From positions 1 through 64,000 of the forward strand of contig CAIUMP010000033.1 of NCBI GenBank assembly GCA_903900335.1: a DNA stretch of 64,000 nucleotides, written 5' to 3'. How positions within the stretch are numbered: the stretch's first letter is position 1; every line of letters begins with the position of its first letter. Below the pieces are notes generated by a model. The model saw only the letters and a program-made list of their open reading frames with translations. It searched no databases and was not told where the DNA came from. The DNA comes from an uncultured Ignavibacteriota bacterium (GTDB lineage: Bacteria; Bacteroidota; Ignavibacteria; Palsa-1295). The position numbers were made by a program, and so were the translations under genes. Shown here in pieces: positions 9,492 through 17,842 of the stretch.

Positions 9492-12167
9492 ATGCGCTTG
9501 ATTCACCGGTTTCTCCTTACGTTCGCTCTCGTTGCATCGCTCGCTGCCTCCGTCTGTGCGCAGAGCGCGCTTATCACGCACACCATCACAACACAGAGAC
9601 ACGTCCCGCCGCAATTGGGGCGAGACCTCTGGTTCACGATGATAAAGAACTACGACGATCAGGGCGGCAAATACTACAACCTCTACGTCACATCGCCACA
9701 GCAGACGAACATCTACGTCAACATGATCGGCATGGTGACGAAGGTCTTACCCGTCCAGCCGTTCACCGTTGCTTCGTTTAATATCCCGCTCGGATGGGAA
9801 ATGAAGACCAGCGCGATCGTCGAGAACAAAGCCATCCACGTTTGGTCGAATGACGGCGACATCTGCGCCTACCTGATGTCCCACAACCCCTACACCTCCG
9901 ACGGCATGTACATCATCCCCAATATCGGGTGGGGCAAAGACAACGTCGTCGCGGCATACAATGCGCTCTTCGAGGGCTTCGGAACCTACACCTATGACTT
10001 CCCCTCAGAAATGGCGATCATCGCCAATCAGGATAACACCGTTGTGATCATCACACCATCGTGTGACATCCGTTTGGAGTCTGCGCCACATGCCTGCAAA
10101 ACGTGCGTTGCGCATCCTAAGGGAATGCCGTTTTTCGAGACTCTTAACAGAGGACAGTGCATTCAGTACGAATCTCTCCTCGCGCAAGATGCCGAGAGTT
10201 TCGATATGACCGGCACTGTCATTCACGCCAACAAGCCAGTCGGCGTGGTTGGCGGTTCGATGTGCCCGAACATTCCCATGGGTTATCCATACTGCGACCA
10301 CGTCTGCGAGATGATCCCGCCCATCCGCACGTGGGGGAAGACCTATATCTCCGCGCCATTCTACCCAGGAAATCCCGGCAAGCAGTGGAGTAGCTTCCTG
10401 GTGATAGGCACAAAGGCAAATCAGATCATTTATAGATCTGATCCCACATACCCTAAATCAGTGTACACCATACTCGGGGCACAATACGGCTGTTACTTGC
10501 GTGACGACATCGATCAGCCAAGCAGATGGACAAGCGATGATCCGTTTCTTCTCGTGCAATACATCAATAGTGCGACCTACCCCGATGGCGTAAACGCAGA
10601 CGGCGACCCAGCGGAAGTAGTACTCTGCCCCGTCGAGCAATGGACGAAGAGCGTCATCACGCAGACACCAATCAGCATTGGCAACCAATCGCCATACAAG
10701 AATTACGTCAATATCCTTGTCCAGAATCAAGCCGTCAACTCAACGCTTTTCGATGGACAACCCATCAAGTTGCAAACCCACCTCCCAATCGACGCCGACT
10801 ATTCCGTCTATCGCATTAGCGGAGTAAAAGCTGGTGCGCATACCGTGACATCGGATTCCAATGTAAGCGCCTATGTGTACGGGTATGGCTTCGATGAGTC
10901 CTATGCATGGGCGGGCACGCTGGGTACGGGGACGTTCAACTCGCCGGATACCGTGTCGCCTGTCGCTGTCACTTCGGGGCAGTGCTACTCTGCGCATGTG
11001 GAGCTTACCGACCGAGGCAAGACAGATAGCCAACTCGCGTTCATTCGGTTGGACTCGATCTATAATATGAGCTACAGTGTCGATCAGAATTGGATGGAAG
11101 GCAAGGGAGTGCCTACATCCTTCTACGATATGCACGTCATTGACAGCACACGCACCGCATATCTGAAGGTCTCTGTGTTCGATCTCACCGGCAACCTGAC
11201 GACCATCGTCAGCAACTATGCCGCGCAATCAGCTGGCATCGGGCCGCGCAATCAGCTCTTTGGGCTCGCACCACTTCCGGACACTACTCCTACCATCCTG
11301 TATGACACTATCGCAAACCTTGGCGCAGCACCATTCACAATCGACTTCCTTCGCTTGTTGCACGGCAAATCTGAAACCGGCTTCCAGATCGACAGCGCGA
11401 TCACAACTCCGCTTGCCGTCGGTGAACGCCGATTGATAAAGATCTCCTTCGCACCAACGAAGCCGGGGACGTTCAACGACACCATCCTCTTCGGCACCGC
11501 GTGTGCAATGCAATTTGCGTTCGTCTCCGGACACGCCAACACGACGAATTACCGGCTGGGCCGGTACGATTTCACTGGCGTACCCATTGGTGACTCTGCG
11601 GTGAACCCCGACAACCGCAGCATCATGAATCTCGAAGTCTTTAACTTATCCGAGGCGCTTGCAGTCACCATTGACAGCATCTGGGTGGATAGCACCGAAT
11701 TCCGCTATCTCGATAAAGTACCCTTCACCGTTCCACCAATGGGCGATATCATTCAGCACTTCAGTTTCACACCTCGCTATCCAGCGCAGGTCATCTCGCT
11801 CTGGCACGCACGCAGCCACACACTCGGCTGGGACGGCCTACCCCTCGGCGATCGCAGCACCATTCTCACAGGCTACGGCGTGCTCGTCCCGCTTAGTGTT
11901 GAGGCCGACTCACAGCAGATCTATTCCGCCGGACTTGTCAGCATAAAGGGTGGCCGCGGCTTCCACGCTGTGCTGCCCACTCGTTGGAGCGGCCCAGTCT
12001 CGCTTGAAGTCACCGATTTGCTCGGCAAGGCAGTCTATTCCACCTCATTCGATGCTGGCGCACCGCCCTCCTTCGAGCTGGGTGACGTGGCCTCCGGTGT
12101 CTATTTCTATCGTTTGACGAATGGCAAGGAGTCGTCGAGCGGGAAGATCGTGATCACGGCAAGATAG
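9492..12167 (+). CDS. IgGFc-binding-like T9SS surface protein
   Basis: This 891-residue protein starts with a signal peptide (MRLIHRFLLTFALVASLAAS...CAQ). Residues ~35-470 form the IgGFc-binding-like domain with LGRDLWFTMIKNYDDQGGKY, TSPQQTNIYVN, MSHNPYTSDGMYIIP and CDHVCEMIPPIRTW. A shared linker (FNSPDTVSPVAVTSGQCY) and two Ig-like modules follow. The C-terminal ~80 residues are a T9SS sorting domain ending SGKIVITAR. It is closest to the paralogue at 13063; both have the same upstream element. No Shine-Dalgarno sequence precedes the ATG, which is common in Bacteroidota. It ends in TAG. Exported and surface-bound by inference; function otherwise unknown. Confidence 0.9.
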   Translation: MRLIHRFLLTFALVASLAASVCAQSALITHTITTQRHVPPQLGRDLWFTMIKNYDDQGGKYYNLYVTSPQQTNIYVNMIGMVTKVLPVQPFTVASFNIPLGWEMKTSAIVENKAIHVWSNDGDICAYLMSHNPYTSDGMYIIPNIGWGKDNVVAAYNALFEGFGTYTYDFPSEMAIIANQDNTVVIITPSCDIRLESAPHACKTCVAHPKGMPFFETLNRGQCIQYESLLAQDAESFDMTGTVIHANKPVGVVGGSMCPNIPMGYPYCDHVCEMIPPIRTWGKTYISAPFYPGNPGKQWSSFLVIGTKANQIIYRSDPTYPKSVYTILGAQYGCYLRDDIDQPSRWTSDDPFLLVQYINSATYPDGVNADGDPAEVVLCPVEQWTKSVITQTPISIGNQSPYKNYVNILVQNQAVNSTLFDGQPIKLQTHLPIDADYSVYRISGVKAGAHTVTSDSNVSAYVYGYGFDESYAWAGTLGTGTFNSPDTVSPVAVTSGQCYSAHVELTDRGKTDSQLAFIRLDSIYNMSYSVDQNWMEGKGVPTSFYDMHVIDSTRTAYLKVSVFDLTGNLTTIVSNYAAQSAGIGPRNQLFGLAPLPDTTPTILYDTIANLGAAPFTIDFLRLLHGKSETGFQIDSAITTPLAVGERRLIKISFAPTKPGTFNDTILFGTACAMQFAFVSGHANTTNYRLGRYDFTGVPIGDSAVNPDNRSIMNLEVFNLSEALAVTIDSIWVDSTEFRYLDKVPFTVPPMGDIIQHFSFTPRYPAQVISLWHARSHTLGWDGLPLGDRSTILTGYGVLVPLSVEADSQQIYSAGLVSIKGGRGFHAVLPTRWSGPVSLEVTDLLGKAVYSTSFDAGAPPSFELGDVASGVYFYRLTNGKESSSGKIVITAR

Positions 12168-12196
12168 GTCGTCGATCGGTCACCCAAATGCATGTT

Positions 12197-12222
12197 GTCA
12201 TTCCCGCGAATGCGGGAATGAC
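12197..12222 (+). repeat. Perfect palindromic repeat (CATTCCCGC family), copy 2
   Basis: The sequence GTCATTCCCGC - GAAT - GCGGGAATGAC is an inverted repeat with perfect 11-base arms and a 4-base loop, 30 bases after the stop of the gene ending at 12167. It is a minimal version of the longer repeat at 9282 and may also act as a transcript-end hairpin, although no T-run follows. Confidence 0.75.
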
Positions 12223-12326
12223 GGTTTGAGACCGCACCTCCTGAGGGGGGGCACGGGCTAGGACGAGCCGTTCCTGCGCACACAGGCTTACCGAACTAAT
12301 CATTTCCAAATATTCTTTCATTCGGT

Positions 12327-12548
12327 ATGAGCACCCTTGAATTGATTTCCGGAAAAGCACGGCGTCTTCCCCAAGCGTTGCAGGAGGAAGTTGCGGATTT
12401 CACCGATTACCTTTTGCACAAATTCGAGCAACATACTTCGCTGGCCGATCGGCAGTGGTCTGCGGCTTCGATGTCGAATGCTGTCCGCGGTTTCGAAGAC
12501 GATCCGGTTACATATTCCAATAGCGACGTGAAGGGAAATGGCTTATAG
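12327..12548 (+). CDS. DUF2281-like antitoxin
   Basis: This 73-residue protein starts MSTLELISGKARRLPQALQE and contains the helix pattern EVADFTDYLLHKFEQ typical of DUF2281 proteins, which often sit before PemK/MazF or VapC toxins. Its C-terminal half is rich in polar residues, as expected for a toxin-neutralising tail. Its stop overlaps the start of the PemK-like frame at 12538 by 11 bases, the usual tight antitoxin-toxin coupling. The pair is flanked by T9SS genes and an intergenic palindrome, suggesting that this spot accepts inserted DNA. Antitoxin function is inferred from family and context. Confidence 0.7.
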   Translation: MSTLELISGKARRLPQALQEEVADFTDYLLHKFEQHTSLADRQWSAASMSNAVRGFEDDPVTYSNSDVKGNGL

Positions 12549-12894
12549 TCCCGGCGATATTGTCATTGCACCATTCACTCACACCGACCTAACCGAAGGC
12601 AAGAACCGTCCCGTCCTTCTTTTGGCGCGGCTCCCCCACTACGAAGGCGACTGGCTCGGTTGCCTGATCACCTCGTAGATGCATCATTTCACTGAAGGCA
12701 TTGATATCACCATTCGCGAGTCGGATCCTGATTTCAACGACTCATCACTGAAAGCGTCGAGCCTCATCCGCGTAACGCGGCTAATGGTCATTGCGGAAGA
12801 CCAAATGAGGGGCCGTATCGGTACGGTCTCGAAGGAACGGTTCGCACAAGTAATTTCTAATCTGACCCTTTGGCTTTCGCAGCAATTGGCCTAA
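12538..12894 (+). pseudogene. PemK/MazF-like toxin interrupted by an in-frame TAG
   Basis: Translation from the ATG at 12538 gives MAYSPGDIVIAPFTHTD, KNRPVLLLAR and GCLITS, the start of a PemK/MazF-type endoribonuclease. A TAG at 12676-12678 interrupts it. The same frame continues directly with MHHFTEGIDITI, SSLIRVTRLMVI and GTVSKERFAQVI, giving ~118 codons in total, a normal length for the family. In relatives the position after SS/TS is commonly Gln, so the TAG is best explained as a CAG-to-TAG change. The gene is either inactivated or depends on amber readthrough; a second product could start at the ATG at 12679. The antitoxin upstream is intact. Confidence 0.72.
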
Positions 12895-12986
12895 CAGAAA
12901 AATTGACACTGGGGCGAGGACGCTCCTTGCCACGCGTGGCACCGTTCCGACCGCCAAATCCAACCCAGTTTCCCCACTTCCAAAAC

Positions 12987-13027
12987 TTTCTTTATTAATT
13001 TTTGTAACCGGAGACGACTTTCGCGTT
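12987..13027 (+). promoter_or_regulatory. Conserved 41-bp element upstream of the paralogue at 13063
   Basis: This is the second copy of the element at 9415-9455, with 3 differences in 41 positions and an intact core GTAACCGGAG. It ends 35 bases before the ATG at 13063. Since the flanks outside the block diverge more, selection for promoter or operator function is plausible, but recent duplication could also explain the match. Confidence 0.55.
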
Positions 13028-13062
13028 CTTGTAGAGTATTCCCATCCCTACACAACTCGAAC

Positions 13063-16000
13063 ATGACTTTCAGCAAGCTGTTTTCCGCTCTGGCTCTCCT
13101 ACTATGTTGTGCCACTTCTGCTTTCGGACAGAACGCCCGCGTCACCCACACCATCACGCGCCAAACCCACGCACCCGCCACGCTCGGCCGCGACCTGTGG
13201 TTCACGATGGTCAAGAATTACGACGATCAGGCGGGGAAGTATTACAACCTCTATGTAACTTCGCCGCAGCAGACGAATATCTACGTGAATTGTGCCAATC
13301 AGGCGACGAAGGTGCTGCCTGTTCAGCCGTACAGCATCGCTTCGTTCAATATCCCACTTGGATGGGAGATCAAAACCAGCTCGATCCTCGATCACAAGGC
13401 TATCCATATCTGGTCGAATGACGGGGATGTCTGCGCATATCTGATGTCCCACAACCCCTACACCTCGGACGGGATGTACATCTTGCCATCCATTGCATGG
13501 GGAGACACAAATGTCGTGGCGGCTTATGGAGCGCTCTATGAAGGCTTTGGGACGTACCAGTACGACTTCCCATCGGAATTCTGCGTCGTCTCAAACCAAG
13601 ACAACACCGTCTGCACCATCACCCCCTCGACAGATCTCCGCATTGAATCTTCGCCACATGCCTGTAAGACCTGCATTGCCCATCCAAAGGGAGTACCGTT
13701 CACGGAAGTCCTGAACAGAGGCGACGCAATTCAGTACTTGTGCCTGGAAGCTCAAGATGCGGAGAACTATGACGTGACCGGCACCGTGGTCACCGCGAAC
13801 CACCCGGTTGGCATCGTCGCGGGCTCGATGTGTCCGAATATCCCTATGGGCTACCCCTATTGTGACCACGTCTGCGAGATGATACCGCCGGTGCGCCTGT
13901 GGGGAAAGACCTACATCTCCGCGCCGTTCTACCCGGCAAATCCCGGCAAGCAGTGGAGCAGCTTCCTTGTCATCGGTACGAAAGCAAATCAAGTAATCTT
14001 CCGCGCGGACCCCACACTCGCGAAGAGTCAGTACTGCATCTTGAGCACGAAGTTTAGCAGCTACCTGCGGCCGGACATCGATCAGGCGAGCATTTGGACG
14101 AGCGATGCCCCTTTCCTACTCGTGCAATATATCAACAGCTCCACCTACCCCGATAACACCACGGCGCAAGGAGACCCAGCGGAAGTTGTGGTACCCGCGG
14201 TGGAGCAGTGGCCAACATTCGTTGTTACTCAGGCTCCGATCAGCATTGGCAACCAGTCGCCCTATAAGAATTACGTGAACATCCTAGTTCACAACGGAGC
14301 GATCAAGTCAACGAAGTATGACGATCAAGGCATAGCGAATTACACACACCTACCGGTCGACAACGACTACTCGGTCTATCGAGTCAGCGGGTCGAAGGCG
14401 GGGGCACATATGGTTACCTCCGACTCCGGCGTTGGAGTCTATACCTACGGCTACGGCTACGACGAATCCTATGCCTGGAGCGCCCCGATGAGCACGGGGA
14501 CGTTCATGTCACCGGATACCAGCGCACCACGCGTCACCGCGACCGGGCAGTGCTTCGCAGCCCACGTTTCCCTGCTGGACAGCGGAGTGAACCAGAGCAA
14601 ACTCGCCTTCATCCGGTTGGACACCATCTACAACATGGCCTACAATCGCGACGACCCAAACTGGGCCGAGGGGCCCGGTCGCACCTCCTCCTATTACGAC
14701 ATGTATGTCCTCGATAGCAGCAAGCCTGCCTTCCTGGGCATCTCCGTCTTCGATGCCGCGGGCAACCGAACGACGATCAGGAGCAGCTATGCGCCGCAGA
14801 TGGCGGTCATTCGGCCGCCCGCGCAGGATTTTGGAATTGGCAACCTGGGAGGAAGACCGGTGTATGCCTATGATACGATCATCAACATCGGCACGGTGCC
14901 ATTCTCGTTCACGGATCTTCGACTGTTAAACGCGGGGGATGGCGTAGGGAAGTCTGGATTCACGGTAGATAGTGCCGTCAAGTCACCTCTGTCTGTAGGT
15001 GAGACTCGAATTATCAAGCTGGCATTTATACCACAAACTGGAGCAACTTCCTTTGATACCATCGTCTTCGGCGATGCCTGCGTCCAGCAGAAGGTGATCG
15101 TCTATGGTAGCGGAGGGGGTGGCGATTTCCGCATCACGGATTACGATTTTGGCATTGTTCCCATCCTCGATGCCTCAAATACAGCGGGGAACAACCACAA
15201 GAGTGACCCCGCAGCAAGATCAACACAACCAGGCACACACATCGTGAACCTCTCGAAGCTTCTTGCGATTGTGATAGATAGTATCTGGACTGACGATCCC
15301 CACTTTGTGATGGATCCTACGCTTACACTACCGCTCAACATCCCAGCCGGCGGCGATCTTGCGATTGAATGCATTTTCACCCCAACAAGTAGTGGCAAGG
15401 TACGGGCACCTTGGCACGCTCATTCGACCTCCATTGACCAGAACGGAGCATCTCTCGGCACCCGCAATGCCATTCTTACCGGCGCTGCCGCAACCTTTGG
15501 TCAGCAATTCTTCCGCGACACGCTGGTTGTAGAGACCTGCCCCACTGGTAACGATTCTGTCCATATCCTGGACACCCTTTTGGCCACCGGCGCGCTCGGC
15601 GCGGATATCGTGAATATCACGCACTCTGCCGCAAACGACCCACGTTGGACGGGCTTCGAAGTGTTCACTCAGAACGGAAGCATCGCGGACTTCAAGAGAA
15701 ATCCAGAGCATATTTCCACTGATGAATTCCTTGTCGTTGTCGAGAACTTCCACCCGCCAGTCGGGGTCACCAAGGCGTACTACGACACCATCACCGCCAC
15801 AACCGCCACTGGTGAGGTTCTGCACGTCCACACCACCATACAGACCGTCTTCCACGGCACCATCGTCACCCCGAAGACCGTGCGCTTTCCCAAGGTGCCC
15901 TACAAGGACCCCGCGCCACCCGCGCAGAGCCTGTACGTCATCAACAGTGCGGATACTGATTTGAACGTCGGATCGATTTGGACTCCTGGACCCGGAAGTA

Positions 16001-16473
16001 AGTATGACGCTGCCTACAAGATCGCCTCTATCACTCCTCCGCTTCCTGCGACGCTACGTCCAGGCCAATCAGTACGCGTGGATATCACATTTGACCCGAG
16101 TTTCAGCCCGGACTCCGATCAGACTTCTCAAATTGAGGTCTACACCGACGCCTGCAACTCTCCGGAGTCAGTCACACTGCTCTCGCAGTCGAATGCCGCA
16201 GGTGTTGCCGCGGTGGATGAAAGCCCGAACATCCGTGTGGAAAGCGCAGATGGTGGCCGGCTGCTTCGCGCCTCGCTCCCATCCTCTTGGAGCGGCCCAG
16301 CACACCTCGATCTCGATAATCTTCTCGGTGTGCATGTGCTAAGCGCACTCGGTATAGAAACTACCGGCGGAGCCACCCAATTCGATGTCCACGGGCTTGC
16401 AAGCGGCGTCTATTTCTACCGACTTACCTGCGGCAGCAATGTTGGCAGTGGGAAGGTAGTGATACAGAAATGA
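13063..16473 (+). CDS. IgGFc-binding-like T9SS surface protein, longest member
   Basis: This 1136-residue protein begins with a signal peptide (MTFSKLFSALALLLCCATSAFG). Residues ~35-475 form the IgGFc-binding-like domain (LGRDLWFTMVKNYDDQAGKY, CDHVCEMIPPVRLWGKTY). The shared linker (FMSPDTSAPRVTATGQCF) and two Ig-like modules follow. An additional ~220-residue stretch (~810-1040, starting near FFRDTLVVETCPTGNDSV) is absent from the other members and looks like further Ig-like/ASH repeats. The tail (ending GSGKVVIQK) is a T9SS sorting domain. No clear Shine-Dalgarno sequence precedes the ATG. The extra module suggests growth by internal duplication and reach further from the cell surface. Ligand unknown. 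Confidence 0.9.
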   Translation: MTFSKLFSALALLLCCATSAFGQNARVTHTITRQTHAPATLGRDLWFTMVKNYDDQAGKYYNLYVTSPQQTNIYVNCANQATKVLPVQPYSIASFNIPLGWEIKTSSILDHKAIHIWSNDGDVCAYLMSHNPYTSDGMYILPSIAWGDTNVVAAYGALYEGFGTYQYDFPSEFCVVSNQDNTVCTITPSTDLRIESSPHACKTCIAHPKGVPFTEVLNRGDAIQYLCLEAQDAENYDVTGTVVTANHPVGIVAGSMCPNIPMGYPYCDHVCEMIPPVRLWGKTYISAPFYPANPGKQWSSFLVIGTKANQVIFRADPTLAKSQYCILSTKFSSYLRPDIDQASIWTSDAPFLLVQYINSSTYPDNTTAQGDPAEVVVPAVEQWPTFVVTQAPISIGNQSPYKNYVNILVHNGAIKSTKYDDQGIANYTHLPVDNDYSVYRVSGSKAGAHMVTSDSGVGVYTYGYGYDESYAWSAPMSTGTFMSPDTSAPRVTATGQCFAAHVSLLDSGVNQSKLAFIRLDTIYNMAYNRDDPNWAEGPGRTSSYYDMYVLDSSKPAFLGISVFDAAGNRTTIRSSYAPQMAVIRPPAQDFGIGNLGGRPVYAYDTIINIGTVPFSFTDLRLLNAGDGVGKSGFTVDSAVKSPLSVGETRIIKLAFIPQTGATSFDTIVFGDACVQQKVIVYGSGGGGDFRITDYDFGIVPILDASNTAGNNHKSDPAARSTQPGTHIVNLSKLLAIVIDSIWTDDPHFVMDPTLTLPLNIPAGGDLAIECIFTPTSSGKVRAPWHAHSTSIDQNGASLGTRNAILTGAAATFGQQFFRDTLVVETCPTGNDSVHILDTLLATGALGADIVNITHSAANDPRWTGFEVFTQNGSIADFKRNPEHISTDEFLVVVENFHPPVGVTKAYYDTITATTATGEVLHVHTTIQTVFHGTIVTPKTVRFPKVPYKDPAPPAQSLYVINSADTDLNVGSIWTPGPGSKYDAAYKIASITPPLPATLRPGQSVRVDITFDPSFSPDSDQTSQIEVYTDACNSPESVTLLSQSNAAGVAAVDESPNIRVESADGGRLLRASLPSSWSGPAHLDLDNLLGVHVLSALGIETTGGATQFDVHGLASGVYFYRLTCGSNVGSGKVVIQK

Positions 16474-16610
16474 TCAATCACAAGGCGGTGATCAAGATTG
16501 GATGCTGATTCAAGAGGACCTGCAGCTTCCATTCGTGATCCTGCGACTGGGCCAAACAACTGGTCTTAAGACGGGACTCGTTATGAAGTCAGATTGCATG
16601 TCGGTGCCCT

Positions 16611-16637
16611 GCCATCTCCGCGAACGCGGGAATCCAG
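16611..16637 (+). repeat. Palindromic intergenic repeat, partial copy 3
   Basis: The sequence CCATCTCCGCGAACGCGGG followed by AATCCAG matches one arm of the repeat at 9282 (including the CCAG end), with CGCGAACGCG at its centre. The second arm is missing or strongly diverged, so this is probably a decayed or half element. Confidence 0.6.
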
Positions 16638-16716
16638 GCTGGAGCTGCAAGCAGAACCACCGATACCTGAAACACCGCAACTACGGGTGATCGGGTTTCC
16701 TATGACACGACAGCAC

Positions 16717-16793
16717 GCTAAGCAACGAAGCTCCGTCAGCTTGGCTGTGAGTCTCCCCACGTGCCTCTCTGACGGAGCTTTGATAAACTTAGC
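16717..16793. terminator. Large hairpin between convergent genes
   Basis: A perfect 12-base inverted repeat (AAGCTCCGTCAG / CTGACGGAGCTT) encloses a 29-base loop. Outside it a second 6-base pair (GCTAAG / CTTAGC) is separated by small internal loops. Its symmetric position between two convergent genes fits a bidirectional terminator, but there is no long T-run. A remnant of a small mobile palindrome is the alternative. Confidence 0.55.
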
Positions 16794-16846
16794 GACCTTA
16801 GTCTCACGGACAGGCCTCGCCCGTCACGCTTCTTTGCTAATACAGA

Positions 16847-17707
16847 TCAGTCCTTAACAACCATCACGTTCCTCGTCTCATGCCGCGAGCCACTCGTCGC
16901 CTCGACGTGCAGCATGATCGCTCCTGCGCAATTCATTAGGCCCTTAAGATCCAAACTGTTGCTGCCCGCACTGACTTGCTTGAATGCACGAAAACATTCA
17001 CGGCCCGCCGCATCAAATCCGGTGACGGTAAGACTCGCCATGTCATTCGTATTAACCAACAGCGCACCGCTCACCCCAATCGGATTCGGATATGGCGTAA
17101 CGGTACCGAGCAGAGCCGTGGTTTGTCCGGCATCTGCCACGCCGCCCTGCTGCCCGGGATCCATGTTGTAATAAATGGTGATCACGGCATCCTTCCAGTT
17201 CGAGTAGTCGTGTATGTCCATCGTATTGTGCATGATGTCGATGTCGAAGGAGGAAGCCTTCGTCATGTCCAACATGACCATGTTCGTCGCGCTGGCGGGA
17301 GTTACCTGTATGGAACGCACGATGGATGGGATCTTCGTTCTATCCCACACCAAGTGCGCCGGGTACGTACCTCCGTACAAATGAAATTGATACTGCAGGG
17401 CCCCGTCATTCTGTGGCTTTGGCAGTATGTCGATTCGCGTACCGGTGCTCTGCTGAGCTATGACGCTATCGTCATACGTAAAATACACTGCCCCAGCACC
17501 CGGCGGCCCCCCGAACGCGGGAAAGTCTTCTTCACCAAAGAGCGCATCCTTCCCGTAGGTAGCTCGCGAGTCATAGCCAAAAGTCAGGGTCTGCACAAAG
17601 TCGCTCGTCTCCGAGTAATGCAGCACAAAGCCAAACTCCGCAGACTGCGCCTGCGCGAGCAACGGAGAAACTGCCAAAAGTATTAATCCAACGATCCACC
17701 GATTCAT
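16847..17707 (-). CDS. Secreted protein with T9SS-like C-terminal domain
   Basis: The start is well supported by AGGAGG five bases before the ATG. The 286-residue product begins with a signal peptide (MNRWIVGLILLAVSPLLAQAQ). The middle resembles beta-rich secreted proteins of this phylum (FGFVLHYSETSDFVQTLTFGYD; DDSVIAQ; SIQVTPASATNMVM), and the last ~85 residues (TPYPNPIGVSGALLV... MLHVEATSG... VMVVKD) fit a T9SS sorting domain. It is the last gene of a minus-strand run of five secreted proteins, but a hairpin before it suggests separate transcription. I do not recognise a specific activity. Confidence 0.75.
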   Translation of the reverse strand: MNRWIVGLILLAVSPLLAQAQSAEFGFVLHYSETSDFVQTLTFGYDSRATYGKDALFGEEDFPAFGGPPGAGAVYFTYDDSVIAQQSTGTRIDILPKPQNDGALQYQFHLYGGTYPAHLVWDRTKIPSIVRSIQVTPASATNMVMLDMTKASSFDIDIMHNTMDIHDYSNWKDAVITIYYNMDPGQQGGVADAGQTTALLGTVTPYPNPIGVSGALLVNTNDMASLTVTGFDAAGRECFRAFKQVSAGSNSLDLKGLMNCAGAIMLHVEATSGSRHETRNVMVVKD

Positions 17708-17741
17708 TATATCCTCCTGAAGAAACGTCTAGATGCTCAAA

Positions 17742-17773
17742 GCGGAAGCCGCTTGTTGATAAGCAGCTTCCGC
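17742..17773 (-). terminator. Stem-loop downstream of the gene at 17843
   Basis: GCGGAAGC and GCTTCCGC pair across a 16-base loop, extended by AA/TT with a bulge. On the minus strand this lies just after the stop of the protein starting at 20767. The following T-run is weak (TTTGAG), so termination efficiency is uncertain. Confidence 0.5.
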
Positions 17774-17842
17774 CTTGAATAACTCCCTATGACCTGGTTT
17801 GTTACAGATCAGCGCCCCTTTTTGATCAGGGCCGAACCTCAC

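Larger units (their letters stand above)
16474..16846. other. Non-coding gap between convergent genes
   Basis: About 370 bases separate the plus-strand gene ending at 16473 from the minus-strand gene ending at 16847. I see no convincing gene: the short open frames have no recognisable content. The gap holds a degraded copy of the palindromic repeat (16611-16637) and a large two-part hairpin (16717-16793). Confidence 0.7.

Noticed and set aside
16502-16857. Short open frames in the gap after the surface cluster
   Set aside because: They cover a degraded palindromic repeat and a hairpin, overlap each other and show no family similarity.
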